A stretch of 64,000 bases of DNA, from positions 13,913,652 to 13,977,651 of the forward strand of contig NC_132994.1 in assembly GCF_048564905.1 (NCBI RefSeq). Reading direction: 5' to 3'. Positions 24,965 through 38,200 of the stretch are shown one piece after another. Numbering within the stretch: the first letter of the stretch is position 1; every line of letters starts with the position of its first letter. Under the pieces are notes generated by a model. That model searched no databases, was not told the DNA's origin, and saw nothing but the letters and a program-made list of their open reading frames with translations. This stretch comes from Vicugna pacos. Lineage: Eukaryota > Chordata > Mammalia > Artiodactyla > Camelidae. A program made the position numbers and the translations under genes.

Positions 24965-25015
24965 TAACACACACACACACACCAGCAGCGAAATGGGTCA
25001 AAATGATTTTTTATT
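24965..25015 (-). terminator. IBTK polyadenylation signal with TG-rich downstream element
   Basis: The minus strand reads AATAAA at 25015-25010. About 27-45 nt further on comes a pure TG dinucleotide run (24983-24967), the usual kind of GU-rich downstream element. Cleavage would fall about 10-25 nt after the hexamer, giving a 3' UTR of roughly 1.1 kb. The pairing of hexamer and TG run is seen directly; its use is inferred. Confidence 0.65.
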
Positions 25016-26134
25016 GCACATTTGCTTACAAGTTTGCTGCTCTTGGGTGGAGCTAAAGCTCAAGTGTTGAGTTAGTTTCAGCCGTATTTCCATTATCCTG
25101 ATGATAGCAGTGATTTGCCTGTATGTTCTCCTAGGCTTATTATGTCCCAGAAACTACAACATTAACCTTCCCAATCTGTCCATGTACTAGGAGCACAGGC
25201 TTAACAATTAAAAAAAACAAAACTGAACCACTCAAAAACAACCCAAACAGCACACTGTAAAGAAAACAATGTCTATGTCTATTCATACAACCCAGGTTCA
25301 GGGAATTTCTGATTATGTAACATTGTAAAGGTATACACCAATCTTCTTCCAGACTATTCAATTCTTGTACATATAATTAAGCATTTATTTTAAAAAGCTT
25401 TAACACTTTAACAAAATGATTCTCTCACAATTAGGCTTTTATAAGGCCTCCTTCTCCCCATAATAACTCCACGTCTTATAGAAGAACTATCATCTTGGAA
25501 TAGGCTATTCAGAAAAGTGTTCTTATTTCCTTTCCACCATATTCCATAGTTTAATGCAAAATGGAGAATGTGCTGTTCAAACTGAAGTATGGCATTCAAG
25601 CTTTAAACAGACTTAGAACGTTCATAGCCTGATGAAAAGACTCAAATGGAGACATAACTCCTGTAGCAAACACACAATGCTGGCCATAATGCATCAGAAG
25701 TAATCGATGCTTCTACTGTAAGCGCATCAGTGTCACATTAAAAAAAAGAAGAGCGACAACAGATATTTGGCAAAAATCTTCTAAATTATTTATCCCACAT
25801 TCTCAAAAAGAAAGTTATTTTTAATGCATCACTCTTAAATTTTACACTGCAATCACTCATGTTTTCCTTTTAAGATTACTTAGAATAATTCTATTAAACT
25901 CAACCTAAAGTTTTTCCTCACACACTTTTACATAAAAAGTTACTAAGATCACAATTCTGAGGAATTTCTTTGTAATCATACAAACATAATATGCTTAAAC
26001 TGCAGTAAAGAAATTAGATTCTTTCTTACTCTACCTAGAATGATCTGTTACCAAATTTGTAGGAACACTTTTTCCACAGCATTTCTTTGTAACAATCACA
26101 ATCCATGAAAAATGTATCTCAGCTCCACGGTGAA
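24990..26134 (-). other. IBTK: IBTK 3' untranslated region
   Basis: This runs from just after the IBTK stop to the likely cleavage region at about 24990-25000. It is AT-rich and I saw no recognisable transposon in it, as expected for a conserved UTR. A further AATAAA-like hexamer on the minus strand near 25384-25390 could serve as an earlier, alternative end. The exact end is inferred from the signal at 25010-25015. Confidence 0.7.
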
Positions 26135-26266
26135 CTAGCACCCACGCTTATTCCACATGGGCACCGCCAGTGGCCCCTGCGGTGTCCTCTCAACGACAAC
26201 GAACTCATCAGGGTTGCCAAGCGCCTCATAGAAAACCAGTAAATCCTGTATCGCGCGCTCCTCAAT
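26135..26266 (-). CDS. IBTK: IBTK last coding exon (132 bp) with stop
   Basis: Acceptor TTTCCAG. It encodes [20 protein letters not shown], then [20 protein letters not shown] and RGC before TAG at 26137-26135. It is oddly CpG-rich for this neighbourhood, with nine CpG dinucleotides by eye in 132 bp, including a GCGCGCG run, while nearby introns have almost none. The reading frame is intact to the stop. Confidence 0.96.
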   Translation of the reverse strand: MEERAIQDLLVFYEALGNPDEFVVVERTPQGPLAVPMWNKRGC

Positions 26267-29200
26267 CTGGAAAGGCGGAAGGGGAAGGAAACTTCCTTTA
26301 CTTTTTTTAATCATAAGCTAAGCAGGGTTGTGTTAGCTTTCCAGTTTCCTGCTGTGGAACTACCATTTTCTATGCATACGATACAGCGGAGTTAAACTAG
26401 ACATCCCGCTAGCCCCTTGGCAAGGAAAAGGACTGTGGCCTGAGCTAGAATAATCAGATACCCACCTTCCTTTGAATTTTAATCTTGAGCAGGAGGAAAA
26501 AGAAACTGAAAATAGTTATTCAAATCCATTTATTCCAACAGCTCGTTGTGTGAGGTGCTTTCTGTTACTGTATGAGTTTTCTAAATCCTTCAGCTCTCTA
26601 GGGCCACTGTGAGTCTCACGTTTCCTAAGCCTGGCTCTCTGCTCTTTCAGCTCAGCATCTCTCCAGTTAGCCCCTAAGTTCGCCTAAGTTGGTGTCTGTT
26701 GCCTACAACCTAAAAACTCTTACTGGTACAGAAGCTAGATGTACAGCTAGGTAATGCCGAGTTCTCTACTGATCACTTTTAAAAACTAGAACAGTCCAAA
26801 GCATCACCAGTGCAAAAAATATTTAGCATTATTTATTAGTTCTAAATTAATTATCCTGAATACCTTCAATTAATACTTGCTGAATGCTTCAGTTTTTGTT
26901 TTACACTGTATTCACATTTTAATGTGACAAATGATGTGCACCTATGCAAAGCAAACAAACAGAATTTTCCTGAGACCTATGAAATGTAGTACAGTTCCTA
27001 CCCTAAGTTTAGGCATGTTATTTACCTGAATCAAAGCCAAGGGTTTTTCCCGACTTCTAATAAGAGCTGCTTCCTGTTGTAGTTCTTCTTCTACAATAGA
27101 TGCAAAAGTGACTGGTGCCACCACGGAAGGAGCAGTCAGTGAAGACGACAGCCAGGGGCTGAAAGGACAGTAATGAGGAGTTTTCATTGACCTTCATAAA
27201 TTTTTGCACACAGTATCTCCTCTGAAATACTCTTCAACAGTGTTACATTTTTTTCTTGTGACCCAGGACATACGGGACCTGGAAGCTTTTGCATTCCATT
27301 TATAGAATGACATGGTGAGAAACAGAAACAAGGAGAACGAATGTTTTATTTGATCAGTGCTGTAAAGAGAACTTTGGAAACACCAAAAAGTGTAATGCAG
27401 TGAAGCAATATAACTAAACAAAGTTAACTCAAGGTAGACAGAGAAGAGTATTCAGCTAAGTCTATTCAATATCATCATTCCCAATTTCTTAATATTCTCT
27501 CTCAGTGCTAAGCAGCAGTCTAGCTTTGGAGGTTCCAGAGCCAATCAATGAACCTTACTTGGGACTGTCTACAAGTGGCACATCCGAAATATGGTTGCCT
27601 TCTGGTCCTGGGGTACCATGAGTAGAGCATCTGCAAGACAAATAGCAAAACCGGAGATTAAAGCCCCTGGTAACATCAGTAAACCTGCTTATTAATAGAA
27701 ATACAGAGGAGGAGTTGCCAAGGCCCTAACTCAGGAAACAAGTTAATATATGCAGTCAGACTTACCTTTAAAACCGTAAGTGAACAAAAAAATCTGTAGG
27801 CAGCCTTAAAATCTTGTGTATAAAATACCATGGGGGAAGATCTTGCAAAAATGGTCCTTTTTTCCTAATAATATTCATAAAGCCATTTACTGTAATCAAC
27901 ATAAATTAGGAAATACAGCCAACTTTGTGAAGAATGTTTTACATTAATACTATTTTATGAATAAAGTGACAAATTAGCACCAAGTTTCAAAATACAGAGA
28001 AACCAGGTAATTAGCAGCCAAATTTTGTGAGTGATTAATATATAGTCTAAATTTGTGAGGGATTTAAATACAGTAAATATTTTGATACTCTCAGGATTAT
28101 CGACAGGACGAAAATTCAAGACACAGTCTGTCTCCTAACTCACAAACTACATAAGAAAATAACATATAAAATGATATAATAAACAACAGAAAAGAATTTT
28201 GGTCTTTTGAGAGGGCCTCATTGAGAAGTTGATAAAAGGGCTATAGGATTGAGGGCGGGGGGTGGTGGGGAGAGGGGGTAGGGGTAAGAAGCATTCCTGT
28301 AAGGAGAAGAATTAACAAAGGAACTATACGGATTGGCCTAACTATGGAATTCTAGGCTTAGAAAGAAACCTAGAAATTACTTAGATTAACCCAATGCCCT
28401 CTTTCAGCTATGAGGGAATTTAGGTCTTGCTAGGTTTAACAACAGAAAGTAAACAAACAGGACGTAAAATATTGACTTTTTGATTCACTTACGTACATTT
28501 ATTGAATATGTGCCAGCACTATGGTACTGAATAACAGACTGATTAAAACTCAGTCCCCTCCACTCAAAAAAATGGTAAGAGAGATTTAAAAAGGTACTTA
28601 GGCAATGATAAAACAACATGAGATTATATAATTGATATATTTATAAAAATATATATACAAAGTACTACTGATTCACAGGAGAAATTAACACCAGATAAAG
28701 GAGAGTATATGGTGCTAATTTCACTGAGGAAATGACATTAAAGCTGAGGACAGTGGCATGTGAGATAGGGTTTTGATTGTACAATTATACAGAACCGTTA
28801 AAGATTTTGATGGCTTAGGTAAAGGTAGGTTCTTCTCAATAAACGAAATGACTGGATTACGAGTACAAAATGCACTAAGAACTAAAATGTTGAGGCCTGA
28901 TATGGGCAAACAAACTCACTAAGAGCATTTTCATATGCATTATCTCATTTAATGTTTGCAATACTCTGTGAAGAAAGCATGTATTGTTTCCATTATACTG
29001 CTTAGGAAACTGATACTCAAAGAATATTAGCTAATTTGCCTGATTCACAGCTTGGCTAAATGACAGAGACAGAACTCAAATCCAGGCCTTTTTACTTTTA
29101 CAAAAGTACACCGTATTTTCCATTCTCACAAAGACACCTTTATCTCTACTACCCCTGGTGGTCTGGAATACAGTCCACTACACGTGTGTTTCATTCTCTA

Positions 29201-32200
29201 AGGACTGGTTCCAGGATCCCCTTCTCTCTCCGCCACAGCATTTCGACGACTGTTCTAGGACCTCACACGTGGTGCTCTTGTTCTTTACATGTCTGTCTGA
29301 ACTGCTCGACTAGTCTCTCAAGGCACAGAACTGTTTCTTTCACCTTTGTATATCAATGTCCAGCAGCCACCTGGAACATAGTTGTTTGTGAAAATAGTAA
29401 CTAGAGAATAAATAAGTGAAGCAGAAAAGCCGAAGGATTTTAAGTATGGAACAGAATAAAAGCAGAGGTTTTTTTGTTTGTTTGTTTAAGTTCTTTATTC
29501 TTTTGAATTACTGGTAACTTCTTTCTTCTAGAAGCAGGTACTGAAATAAAAAATGAAATGAAAATAGGTATAGTTATTAGGTTCTTAGTTTTAATGAAGT
29601 CTTATGACTTGAAACCTGCTGGATACCTGACCTATGGCATCCAAAAAATAAGAGAAGTCTAAGAAGACTTGTGGCCAGAAGGAAACAGAGACCAAGGAGG
29701 TGAGCTAGAAAGCTGCTGGGATAAGCATGTGGTGAGATGATGAGACTCTAAACTAGAATGAGTGTAAAATAAATAATGGAACAAGGATAACTACCTTAGC
29801 CAGACTAAATGCAAATCTCCTTGGTTAAGCTCCTTGAAAGGTCCGTAAGTCAGTCAAGGCTAGAGAGCAGAAACTCTTGGACAAGTATAACATAGCGGAG
29901 CAATGGCAGATCATGACTTAACTGGAGCTCAAAAATCGTCCTGGTGTCTAGGGATCAGCTAAAGTGTTTCGACACTTTCAAAGAAAGGCAAAAATGATGG
30001 AGAACCAATTACTAATAAATAAGAAGCAGCAACTACAAACTCTTATCTTTGAAAATATGTCAACAGAACTGAATATAAGGACTAAAGTATCTTGTATAGG
30101 CCTGTTGAAGCAAAGTTAAGCAGTCAGAGCTTAAGTTATCTATGTAACATTTTATAATTTATAAAGTACTTTCATATAAATTATCTGATATATGCCTCGT
30201 AATAAACGTATATGATAGGTGTTACTGTTCTCATTTCAGAAAGGTTCACAGAGGGCCACTGTCAGCATTAAACTGAAACTGTTCGATAAGATTATAATGC
30301 TAGAATTCTTTCCACTGATGATTTTCCAGTGGATAGTCTCATTAATTATAAATTTACTCAAACAACTTGAAATCTCTCAAAATCTCATTTTAGAATGAAG
30401 CAGAACTGTTAAATAAAACAAAACTATAATTAAATATAAAAAACACAGTGAGCTTTCAGATGATAAATATCAGCATTATTAGGCTTTAGGTATTTGCAAC
30501 ACAGAAATAGACATCTCAATAGATAATCTGTATAAAATTTAGCCTTCTGAAAACAGAAACAACATAAAAGGGCTGGCTAAAATCTTTCAAAGAATGTGTT
30601 CAAACTGAAGAACATTAATCTTGCCAAAGTCAGACTTTAAGAGAACAACTAAATTACTTTTTGCTCATACAGCTTACTACTTTTTAAAAATAATTTTGTA
30701 TTTTATATAAGATTAGAGTTGATATAATGATTTTTGTCTCACAGGCAGTTTTCTCCTACTAATTAGAAACACAGAATCTTATTTTCTGCCCAGAATTATA
30801 TCAGGGGGTATTTAAGTGAAAGGAAAATGAAAGAAAACACATTAGAATAAAGAAGAACACAGAAGTAACAATAAACAAACAGAAATGCCATAAACCCTTC
30901 TTTTCACATCAGTAACAATGCCACTCTTGGATTTCTCTAGTCTTGGGGGAAAAGAAAAATCACATTTTCTACAATTAAAACAAGAATTTCCTGAGATGAG
31001 CCCTACATCACTGCCACCCTGATTCCCTAAAGAACCATTAGCATTCCTGTCTTCTTGCTTTAATTTCCACTATTTCCTCTAATACTGCCCTTTCTCCTCT
31101 TTTCTTTTAAAAATCTCATCCTATATTCAAAAATGTGTAACAATGAAATCGGTATTTTTCTAATACTATTTGTATGACTATAAATATAATGATCAAATAT
31201 TTGGGGTGGAATAGAAGTGTTTATGAACTAATAGAAGCCCTTCTTTCTCAACAAAGTTTTTCCCAAGAACTCCAGTTGGTGGTCATTTTTTCCTTCTCTG
31301 AACTACTTGCACAACACTTAGTCATATATTGCTTCGTGACTTCATTAACACTGTCATATTTTACTGTAATTTTAATCCTGTTCTTTCAATTAACTTCCAC
31401 ATGTGCACACTTAAATCTACCAACTAGATTTCAAACACATTTAAGGCCAGGCCTGTGTATTATACTTTTATATGCACCCAAGAGATATCTCAAGTGTCCC
31501 ATAATTTGGTGACCTAATAAAACATAACAGATAAAGTGAAATATTTATTATTTCCTTTAAAAAGCTCTTATGATTACCTATTTTCTATGACAAAATTAAA
31601 AATGAAACTTAAGCTGTTTTTTTCTCACTGATCAGATGACAGCACCCAGCTATTTAAAACATTAACTTCCACTTAATTACCAAACACCAAAACATACTAT
31701 CAATACACGCCTTTAAATAAATTTCCAAAGAAAGCACACACAACTTTTTCTCAATTAAGAGCGCTGATGTTACAGCACACTCTAGTGGTCAACTATGAAA
31801 CCACAGATCCTTAATATTTTTAAAGTTCCATGATAAAAATATTTATCCAAGGAAAATAAAATTTTAATAATGTTAAATTAATGTTCATATCTTTAAGGTA
31901 TAAATTTTAAGGCATTCAAAAGAACTCACTACATTAAAAAACAAATGTTACCTGAAACAGCTACAATTTTGTTTCATTGATTCATCCCCTCATTCGCCAG
32001 ATGCTCACTGACCACCTACTACATGCTGGAGAAACTGTCTCATCAGTGATGAGCAAAGAGATCAATCTTCCTTGCTTTCACTAAACAGACAGCTAAATAT
32101 ACAGACATTAAAATACTTGTAGTAGAAAACATTAAAGAATCACACTATAATAAGTTTACAGTAGCCCCCTTCCTTATCCACAGGGAATACATTCTGAATT

Positions 32201-35200
32201 CCCTGGTGGATGCCTGAAGCTGAACTCCATGCATAGTATGTTTTTGCCCACATATACATATCTATGATAAAGTTTAATTTATAAATTAGGTACAGTAAGA
32301 GTTATAATTGTTTTATTTTATTACTGTTGTTATAACAATGTACTATATCAAAAGTTATGTGAATGTGGTCTCTTTCAAAATATCTTGTACAAATGTAATG
32401 CCTTTCCCATCATAACCAGGCATTTACGCACTGTGGCTGTAACTTCGGCAGTTTGAGGTACGACAGCAAAACTAGCATGAATTTCTTTTTTCTTCACAAT
32501 TTCATGGATAGAAGATTCAGTCTTACCATAGATCTTAGCAACCTCAGCATACAATTTGTTTTCTCACCTTACTAGGCTGAGAACTTTCCATTTTTTCACT
32601 TCAAGGAAGCACTTTATGGCTTCTCTTTGGCACATCTGAACTGCAAACATCACTCCTCTTATGCTTTGGAGCAATTAAGTAAAGGTTACCTGAACACAAG
32701 CACTGTGCATCCCAACAATAGATCTGATCACTGAGATGGCCACTAAGTGACTAAAGGACAGGATATGCTGGACCAAGGGGTGATTCACGTCCCAGGAAAG
32801 ATGAAGCAGGAAGGTGAGAGATTTTGATACACTACTCAAAACAGCACACAATGTAAAACTTAAATGGAAAATTCCAGAAATAAGTTTTAACATTTTTAGA
32901 CTACAGCGGACAGCAGGTAACTAAAACCACAGAAAGGGAAACCACAGCTAAGGGGATACTACTGGAACTGTGGTAAGTGTGATGAGTGGGAAGTGCTGTG
33001 AAGACGTAACAAGAAGCTGACACAGTAAGGGAAGTCAGACATCTCCAAAGAGTAGTAAGACTAAACAGAGATTGGAAGTCAGACTCAACTAGTCAAAAAG
33101 TAGGTAGGCGGGAAGAAGTAAATGGCATTTGAGAAACTAAGGGAAGGCCAAGTTAGCTAAAATAGAGATAATGTTAAAAGATAAAGAAGTTGGACGGCAA
33201 CAGACTATGTGGGCCTTGAAGGCATATGAGAATTCTAGCTCTTCTCATATGAGGTAGGATCTGCATTTTAAAAAGGACACATTAGTTCAATGTACTGTAG
33301 AAAAGTAAGAAAGGCCACGGCAAGACAAGTCAGGAGGCTTTTTCAGCTGACACAAGTGAAGGATCACAGCAGTCTGAAAGAGGATGGTGGCAGTGGAAAT
33401 AAAATATATATATGGATTTGAGAAATACTTGAGAGAGAAAACAGGTATGTCCTGCTGATAGACTGGGTATTGCTGAGGAATATGGACATGTCAGAAACTT
33501 GCAAATGACACTTATCAAGGAAGGAAAATCAAGAAGCAGCTGGTTTTATGTTTTTCTGTATTTTTGTTTGATATCGGTTTTATGAGAAGGCTACAAGGAA
33601 ATCGTTAAGTTGGGTTTTGGACATAAAGTTTAAGATGTTTCTGAACGTCTGAACAGGATGCAGATATCAAGGCAGATGGAGAACTAAGTCTGAAGCTCAG
33701 ATGACAGATGTAGGCAGGCAATTTAACTTGGAGTCTTTAGTGTATAGCTAATAACCAAACAAAGAAGCTCATGAAATAGCATACAAAGAACATAAGGTGA
33801 AATGAGAAGATGAACTATAAGTGAGTCATAGAAAAAGTCCGTGGTGTTGGCAATAATGGAGGTCACTGCTCAACTTAGCCTGAACTGTTCCAGTTTAGCA
33901 ATGGGACTGGAGGCCAGAATGGATTAAGAAGTGAGTGGGCGCTGACGGCTCTTTTGAGAAATATGGCTGTGAACGGAGCAGGGAATTGGTAATAATAGGA
34001 CTAGTGCTAGAAAAAAGCATGGGTGTTGCATGAGGGATTAATTATTCCATCCATTCCACATGAGAGAGACCTTAGCATATTCACAACCAGATGGGAAGAG
34101 TCTACTTAAAGGGAAAAGGCTGAACATCCACAAGAAAAGAGAGGGATAGTTGATAGTTTAAGGCTTCTGAAGTGGAAAGGGGTTAAGAAATAAGTGCAGG
34201 TATAAAGCCTATCCTTAGATGGGAAGGATCACTTCCACTGCAGAACAAGAAAGGAGGGAAAGATGAATACAAATCCAGGCAGACTTGTATCCCTCACATT
34301 AGAAAAATAGAAAAGTTACACGTCTTCCTATTTAAAAGCATGGTCTATAGGACATTACTCATCATATAATTTACAAAACTAATGGTATTCTTGTGGGCTT
34401 TTTTTTTCTTCTATCAAAAATGACTATTACTCTCAATTTTTTAAAATACTGTAATAGCTCATAGAGGATGACAAATTACCAATTTTTAAAACTTTTTTCT
34501 AATTAAAAATTTGTCTTAATAGAAAACCTTCATGATACATACACATGACTACTTTAGAACATTTTAAAATTATAATTATGTATGTAATAGACACATCTAC
34601 AAAATATGTAAGTGTGTATATGGACAAGTGGTACGCAAATGTAGTCTGGACATAGAAGGCCAGGAGGAGCTGATTTTTTTTTCAGTCATTTATAACAACT
34701 TATTTCAATCAGGATTTTCTTAATTCTAGACAATTAAAATGAGAAATAAATTGAATGTTGAGGCTGATAAACTTCCTCTTTATAATGATTTGTACACATT
34801 TAACTAATCATTTCTGTAAGGCTGTTCCTCTCCTCTGGACTGTAAGGTCTCTATGAGCAGGGGCTATGCTAATTTTGCTCCCCAGTAACTCTTGTACCTA
34901 CTGTAATGTCTGATCCAGAGCAGCTAATAAGTATTTGTCAACCTTAAGGCTACAAATGTCTTACATTGCACCCAGTTTGTATTTATGAGCCCATCAAAAC
35001 AGCCTCAACATTCTCACTTTATCTGTTTAGGGTTCCATGTAAAATAGCATTCCACTGCTAAAGTATTTGAAAAGTTAGACTAGATGACTTCTCCAGGTCC
35101 TTTCTGATCTCTGATTTTCTATACTGTAAGTAAACGGCTCAAGAACTTTGGTTGCAAATGTACACAGCTGTACTAAGAAAGCCATCAACAATAAAACTAT

Positions 35201-38200
35201 GCTTAAATAGTTCATCTAAATCCAGTAGTTTCCAGTGCTGTTCCAAGACTGACAGTCCCTCACGAGCGGCTTGAGACAGGTAAGGTGAGGTTAAACTAGT
35301 ATGCTGCCCGGACCTCTCTCCTCACTTCAGTCCGAGAAGTTTGTATTGCCCGTCTGATATATCAGAATTGGATGTAAGATTGTATTTTTAAAAAAGGTTT
35401 AGGGGGAAAAAAGGTTTGACAAACAGTGAAAAAATGTTTGTCATTATGAAAAACAAAACCATTAATCTGGTCACAATGGACATTTTAATTACATTTTTTG
35501 TCTAAAATATTCTAGGGAGTGTATTAATATCTTTGAGAGATGTCATACTAGTAGAAATAAAAAATTCCATTTAGGCAGCCAACTTGAAACAGTTTTTTCT
35601 TCCAACATTGGCATTAAGAATGTTCACTTTTGAACAATGATTAAGAGAACTTACATACCAGGGTGGAAAAGCTAGTTATAGCAAAATATCAAAAATGTAG
35701 GCATTTAAAATATGAAACATCTTTTTAAAATAGAAACATCTTTTTAAAATACAATGGACTTTAAAAACCAGTATCAAATATAGCTAGAGAAAAAGCTGGA
35801 AACCCCCAAAGGTCCACCAACAGATGCAAATAAACAGATGATTTTATATCTACACAATGAAATATCACTCAGGAAAAAATGAACTACTGATACACATAAC
35901 AACTTGGATGAATCTCAAAATGCGTGCTAAGTAAAAGATAGATTAAAAAGAAAGTACATGCTGAATGATTCCACTGATCTAAAAACTATAGAGTATATAA
36001 GCTAGTCTACACTGACGGGAAGCAGGTTAATACCTGAAGGGGGGGCAGGATGGGGAAGGAAAGACTACAAAGGGGCATGAGGAAACTTCTGAGGATAAGG
36101 GTTCTATTCACTGACTTGAATGGTTGGTGATGATGGCTTCACGACTGTATACATATGCCAAAACTTTAATTTGTATATTTTTAATACATACAGCTTACTG
36201 TAAGCCAATTATACCAAAATAAATCTTCAAAAAAGTAAACATGGTTAATTTTGAATTTAAAAGAAACAATGTATAAAAATCTGCCTCATAAATTTTTAAA
36301 GATTATTTCAGAACGTAAACCATAGAACATTTTAAAGAAGAAAATGTTTATTTTATTACCTTACAACTTTTGGAGCCTGGGAATTTTCAATTCCTTTAAA
36401 ACACACTTTTTTGACATGATCTCCTGAACTATGGCCAGTAACAGATTTTTTTTCTTCTACTATGAAATCCCGGAATGACTTGGATGAAACTGAATGTGGA
36501 GAAGAAGCCCTGCAAAAGACAAAAGAGATCATGTAAAAACATTAATGTTTTAAAAAGGTTGTTGCTGGAAGGGACAAGGGGACAATGGATGTATATCATT
36601 TAACCATCAATATAATTACATTTTCCAATGTAAGACTGGATTCTTGCTGTCAACTGTAAACTAATTAAAACAATGTGGTAAGAAAAAAAATCAGTGGATA
36701 CCAACACTGGCGATAACCCAGATGTTGAAATTAGCAATGTCTTTAAAAACAGGTGGTATAATTATGCCTCAGGTAACAACAAAAAATATGCTCAGAATAA
36801 ATTAAAGAACACATAAGCTCAGCAGAGGAAAGAAACTATGAAAAAGAACAGAACAAATTCAAAAACTTCAATATTCAAAAACAAAATTGACTGGATGGAT
36901 GTAACAACGAATTGGAGAAGAGTCTAAACTTGAAGGTAAATCAATAGAAATTTTTGAATCTGAAGAACAGAAGGAAAAGATCTATCATAAGTCTAATCTG
37001 GGGCCCAGAAGGAGAGGAGAGAAGTATGGGAGATAGAAGTATTTAAAGAAACAATGGTCAAACATTCTCCAAATTTGATGAAATAAATGTAGAGGTACAA
37101 AGATTGTAGCCAACCACACTACACTTAGGCACATAGTGGGAAACATGCTGAAAACCAGATTAAAATTCTTGAAAACAGTTGCAGAAATACAGCCCAGTAT
37201 GAAAGCATCTACTTTATTATTAGAAACAATGAAGTCCAAAAGAGGAACAATATCCTTAATGTGATGGAAGTGGGGAAAAAAACTGGTCAATCCAGAATTC
37301 TATATCCATATGAGTGAGCGTGGACAAGGATCCTCTCCAAATCAAGCTCTCAAAAAACCACAGCCCCAGATGAAGCCTGACTGCAGCAATGTGGGAGACC
37401 TCGAGCCAGATGCACCCACCTAAATGTTAACCAAGCTAAGCCATACTGGATTCCTGACCCAAAGGAAATGTGAGATAATGAACACTGGTTATTTTAAGCC
37501 ACTGTTTAGGGATAACTTGTTATAAAGCAATAAATAACTAATACAAGATAACACATGAGTTAAGAGGACGATAAAGAAATATTATTATAAATAACTTGGC
37601 AAATAAATTTGACAATTTACATGAAATGGATATATCCTGAAAAAAACAATTCAAAGATAAAAAAGCTATATAGAGCTGTACCAAATTTTTAAAAATTGAA
37701 TTATTTGTCAAACATGTATCTGACAAAGGACTTATACCCAGACTCTGAAAAGAAATCCTAGAACTCAAAAACTTAAAAAGACAAACAGGGCAATTTCAAA
37801 AAGCATGCAGGAAGGATCAGAATAGACACTGCACAGAGGAAGACATGTTAGTCAAGCACATGAAAAAGTATTCATTACTCATCAAGGAAACAAACTGAAA
37901 CCACTATACACCCACCAGAATGGGTAACACTGACAATACCAAATATTGGCAAGGATGTGAAACAACCAACACTCTAATACACTGTTGGTGGAGGATAAAA
38001 TGATACAAATGATGTGGGAAAAGATCTGGTAGTTTTTAAAACAATAAACATAAATTTTCTATAAAATCCAGCAATTCTTCTCCCTAGTATTTACCAAAGA
38101 GAAGTTACAATATATGTCTGCAAAAAAGGACTAAACAGGAAGCAGCTTTACTCATAAGAGGCCCAAACTGGAAAGAGTCCAGGTGTCCATTGACAGGAAC

